Assembly (NCBI GenBank): GCA_963966185.1
Contig: CAWZYM010000248.1
Location: forward strand, 1-64,000
DNA: 64,000 nucleotides
Origin: Rhabditoides inermis
Lineage: Eukaryota > Nematoda > Chromadorea > Rhabditida > Rhabditidae
Direction: 5' to 3'
Shown: piece after piece, positions 60,133-64,000 of the stretch
Position numbering within the stretch: the first letter of the stretch is position 1
How the letters are laid out: each line of letters opens with the position of its first letter
Position numbers and translations under genes: made by a program
Notes under the pieces: generated by a model
What the model saw: only the letters and a program-made list of their open reading frames with translations
What the model was told of the DNA's origin: nothing
Database searches by the model: none

Positions 60133-61261
60133 CGTGTCAAAACCTATCAGTTTGACAAAAATTGATTTGATCCTATGAAAATGACGTCGAAAAGGGGGCG
60201 TGGCTTAGCCTTTCTCTGTGAAGATTTGTGCCGCGCGCGCTTGTGAAGATTTGTGCCCGCGGAAATGAAAGAAAACAACTAATTCAAGTAATACTAATTT
60301 GAAACTATATATAATTTACTTCATTTTGATATATAGTAAGCACATAACCGTAACACCTGAAAATATCCCTTGACAATCCTAACCTTCTATAGAATATTCT
60401 TTGTATACAGGATACAGCAGTATACTCAAGCAAACAGTGGTCAGTACTGAACAAGTAGTGAATTTCATCGAAGCAAAATTTGAGATGTTCACGGTTAGAG
60501 CAAAACATTATCGATAGTGATATAGACCGTCCTCCTGTTTATTCGTCTGTCAGATCCCTTTCCGAATGTTTTCCAGACACCTTTCGATGGCACATTGCCT
60601 GTCCAAATTCATTAGGCAGCAGTTGTTTTTTGCTTGGCGTTCTCATTGCGCGTTTTTCGCAGCGCAAGCTCATGTAAATGACTCAATTAGTATTAGAATA
60701 GTAAATTAGATGCCAATGCGCCAAAGAGAGCAGTCGGTTTTGGAAAAAACTTCGTTCGGAAAAGGTCGAATAGTTTTTCACAGTAGATTCCCAGAACGAA
60801 TCTCGACAAACGCTTGTTTTCAGGTTTTTGATGATTATGAAACTGAATCATTGATATATAACGTCTGAAACAACGTTTTCTAAAAGTGAAAAACTGTTTT
60901 GAAAATAACTCTTATTTCGGAGTGATATGTTGTGTACAAGATCTATTTCGAGAAACACTTGTTTTCCGATTTTCGGAAATCACTCGTTGTACAGTAATAT
61001 AGAACAAAAACCGAGAAATGTTGTTGATATCGCATCTTTTTCTCGTCATTGCCTCACTGTCTGGGCAATTATGCCGTACGATGGAAATGGGAGTTGGCCT
61101 TTAGTTTTTTTGTCGAAAAGTTGATTTCGAAAAAAAAGGTTCTCTCACTGCCCACATTCCCTTGGGCCATGAATTGCTTGTGGAGAGAAGGCGATAAAAA
61201 ATCGAGATAAATGAAGCAAATGATAGAGCGTGGTTCATTTACAATTCCTCTTCTTTTTTTA

Positions 61262-61328
61262 TTTCCTGCGGCGCAATGGCTGTGGGCGCTGAAGCGGCGT
61301 CGTAGCTTCAAAGGTCGCAGTTCGAATG
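61262..61328 (+). repeat. tRNA-like trace
   Basis: GCGGCGCAATGGCTGTGGGC (A-box region) and a B-box-like GCAGTTCGAATGCC, at tRNA-like spacing. The stems are incomplete. Confidence 0.45.
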
Positions 61329-62010
61329 CCACTGTGCCTTCAAACTTCAAATAATTTCCACCTGAAAAAAATTCAAATTGAACTTCTACTTACTGCTCTG
61401 AAACAACAACAGCGGCTGCATAGATAGATTCTACATACAAGTTTGTTTTGATTTTATATTGTGAAAACCAAATACTAGCTTCTGTGTCATGTACATACTT
61501 TTCCCAAATTAAACGATAAACACACATTATGACTTTTTCATTAGCACACAACACACATGCATGATTTTCAGATTGTTTATGACATGTTGTGTAGGTATGA
61601 ATGAATGTGAATTGCATTGCGTCCATAGGTATTGTGCTCATTTCCGTACTCAAATCAATGTATTTGATAATGAGTTGAACGATACAACAAAAAACGGCTT
61701 GCTAAAAACGGCTAAAGATGATTGATTATATCTTAGAAAAAACATGTATTTATCCAGTAGTCATATTGAAATGTTCAAACTGAGAAAAATGGCATTTGAA
61801 TCCTAAACTTATTTCTTTTTATACTACACTTTATCACACTCGCCGTTCTAAACCACATTTACTGTAAAGAGTTTCTAGTAGGTTGTTTTATTTTACCAAA
61901 CCGGCTGAATGACGAGCAAGGGTTATATTAGAAGAAAGCGTAATATCGAAATCTGATCGGTCATGATGAACTTGTATCATGACAGCTCCATTTCGAAAAG
62001 ATTTACTATA

Positions 62011-62024
62011 CCCCCCCCCCCCCC
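62011..62024. repeat. Poly-C run
   Basis: Fourteen consecutive C residues in intergenic DNA. Confidence 0.95.
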
Positions 62025-62296
62025 AATAGTCATTTCTCTCACAATTCAGGGAAGTTGATTTTTTTCTAGTGAAGCATGATATTTATATAAAATAAACGAG
62101 CTTATTCAGTTATTCAATAAATTCACCTGATTGTCTAACGTTCACGCCCTCTCTAACAGTCTTGTGCGGTCTCTTTACCTCATATCACTGACTGCTTCAA
62201 CATATAACCGGTATGTCAACAACGTATTGTTGATTGACCAAACTGTCTATGATGAATTGCTGTTTCATGTTCACAAAGACTACATTTCCAGATTTT

Positions 62297-64000
62297 ATGG
62301 CGTTTTCACAAACCAACTCAAATCAATTTGTTGAAGGCGCCTGTACAATAGTGAGTAGCCAGTTCGGGGAAAGTTGAAGCTATGATTGTGTGTGAGGTGT
62401 CGACCCGTCTCCGCTCCGTTGCCTACTTTGCGTGTCAGACGACCACGTGTTTTCTGTGTGCTTCGACTATTGTCTGCAATGCCGCTCTCTCTGCGCGATT
62501 CGCTGTTCAACTCAACGTACACAGCAGCTTTCGAGTGAGTGCAGTTTGGAAAAAAAGTTTAAACAGTACTGTTCAGTTATTGATGCGTTTTTTCGCCCTC
62601 CATACAACACTCTACTGTGTCCTAGAGCTTGTCACGCAGGTATGTATGGGCCGTTTTTACGGTCACCGTACGGCATTCATCGGATTTTCTCTGAATGATC
62701 AGTTTTTTAGACCTTTCCAGCTTGTAATCGTACCAAACCAAAATGTTCAACTTAAAAAAAGCATACTCAAGTAGCAGTCCTCAAAAGCAACTTTTAAAAA
62801 AACTTAGGGTGATAACTTCTTTTTCTTCTAACTTCTATACATAGGTTGACTCACATATTCACATAAACTCGTCGTTTTTCTAGGTGAACGACCTCATGCG
62901 GATCTCGTTACGGCAGTCTTGCGAGGTTCTGGTGCACACCTCGCAGTGCCAATTCTCCAGGACGTTCTCCACTTACGCATTTGTCGCGTTCACGCTCGGA
63001 CTGCTGTGAGTTCCGGCTAGAACAGCCGCGAAGTCTCCTCGCACTACACTGAAGACAACAGTAAACAGCAAAGATGCAACGCCTATATCGTTTCGAAATC
63101 CATGGGAGTCGGATACGCAACATTTGATGACAGTCGCAGAAAAAATGCGGACAGATGGATAGACAAATCGACAACCTGTTTTATGTCAAATGTAATTTAA
63201 TTACACACTATAAAAGTTTTTCTGTAGTTTCCAACTGAATGTGAAATAGCTAAATTGGCTATAAGAAGAAATACTTGATTTCGCGGCTACGTTTATCATT
63301 CAAAATTATTTGATTATCAGCGACCTTTTTATGACTGCACGTTAATAAGAAATCATTACGAAATATGTAACTTTGTTCCATGTGTAGATCATATTCAAAC
63401 TGTGCCCTTTAAGCCATTCATTTGGTGAATTTCCTGAACGTGAGATAAGAATACATAATAGGTTATAGTACTAAGTGGAGGACTTAACAGTTCTATGTCT
63501 ACAACAGTGTCATTTTCGCCTCAAAAATGTACGTACATTCAGTGGAATGTCGATCGAGCGGATCTGCGCGTTGAAACTGTCCCGGAATTACGCACAAGCC
63601 GGATACACACCTGGCATTCTTATAGGACTCATACTGGTAAGCGTATATTCTTGAAGCCACAAGTCATGCACAGTGTGATTCAGTCAAGTACTAGAGGTCA
63701 CACAATCAAGAACACAGAAACACGTGTTTCTTGTGTTGTGTGAGAAGATTGTAGCTATGTATGTAAGTATATGTAACAGCTTGAAGCCATATTGCAGTCA
63801 CATTGTTTTCAGCTGGCGCTAGCCGTTTGTTTCACTGCTTACGTGCACACAGCACCAGACCAGGACGCTTATATGCAGAGGTACACACCTTGGTATTTCA
63901 ACAAGATTATTGAGTAAGCAGAACATGAACGAAATTTGGACATGAGTATCAGTAGTAAAGTAGAAAAACTAGAGACAGAAACGTTGAATTTATTTTTGAC
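62297..64000 (+). CDS. Sra/Srab-like chemoreceptor GPCR (receptor H), 3' end outside window
   Basis: Paralogue of receptor F. Six exons are visible: 62297-62350, 62397-62534, 62577-62639, 62884-63005, 63543-63636, 63813-63880, in phase. The remaining exons lie beyond the window. ATTTCCAG ends six nt before the ATG, a probable spliced-leader acceptor. Residues 1-18 are MAFSQTNSNQFVEGACTI, with the conserved N-terminal Cys. Exon 2 encodes TM1 (CFLCASTIVCNAAL), exon 3 LLMRFFALHTTLYCVLEL, exon 4 the SCEVLVH..C segment, exon 5 LGMSIERICALKL after TM3, and exon 6 AVCFTAYVHTAPDQD. Exons 2-6 have the same lengths and phases as in receptor F (138, 63, 122, 94, 68 nt), so the two arose by duplication. 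Confidence 0.88.

Larger units (their letters stand above)
59459..62296. other. Intergenic stretch, no gene recognised
   Basis: 2.8 kb between receptors G and H. It holds a small inverted repeat (60055-60132), a tRNA-like trace (61262-61328) and a poly-C run (62011-62024). The short frames have no splice or motif support. Confidence 0.6.

Overview
The window is nuclear DNA of a nematode, most likely a rhabditid (clade V). The evidence is several multi-exon seven-transmembrane chemoreceptor genes of nematode-only families (Str-like, Sra/Srab-like, Sri/Srh-like), short GT-AG introns, start codons placed just after TTTCAG-type acceptors (spliced-leader-like), and a nematode-style HECTD1 orthologue. 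I cannot name the species. All exon models below were built by hand from reading frame, splice consensus and phase. Every complete model closes in phase from ATG to stop.

Layout from left to right: (1) 65-547 (+), the last two exons of an unrecognised gene, convergent with receptor A. (2) 758-2711 (-), Str-like receptor A, 319 aa. (3) 2.7-9.7 kb, a repeat-rich gap with several terminal-inverted-repeat elements. (4) 9730-12531 (-), Str-like receptor B, 337 aa, with a 1.19 kb palindromic element in its first intron. (5) 12.6-16.2 kb, repeats and a near-perfect 27-bp hairpin. (6) 16202-20772 (-), a Cys-loop ligand-gated ion channel, 579 aa. (7) 20.8-23.0 kb, a polypyrimidine-rich divergent upstream region. 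(8) 23058-41066 (+), the HECTD1/hecd-1 HECT E3 ubiquitin ligase: 66 exons, 2780 aa. (9) 42529-45502 (+), a protein collinear with type I inositol-polyphosphate 5-phosphatase (INPP5A family), 417 aa, that has lost several catalytic residues. (10) 45.5-50.3 kb, more fold-back elements. (11) 50283-64000 (+), a chemoreceptor cluster: Sra/Srab-like F (342 aa), Sri/Srh-like G (326 aa) and Sra/Srab-like H (runs off the window), with F and H sharing intron positions and exon lengths.

The genes do not form one pathway. A, B, F, G and H would act as sensory receptors, the ion channel in neurons or muscle, and HECTD1 as a broadly used ubiquitin ligase. The most unusual content is the INPP5A-like candidate pseudoenzyme and a set of non-autonomous mobile elements that carry tRNA-like sequences: TTAA-flanked elements with a tRNA-like core, and TA-flanked fold-back elements with tRNA-like arms. 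There is also a long palindrome inside a receptor intron. No rRNA, CRISPR array or autonomous transposase gene was seen.
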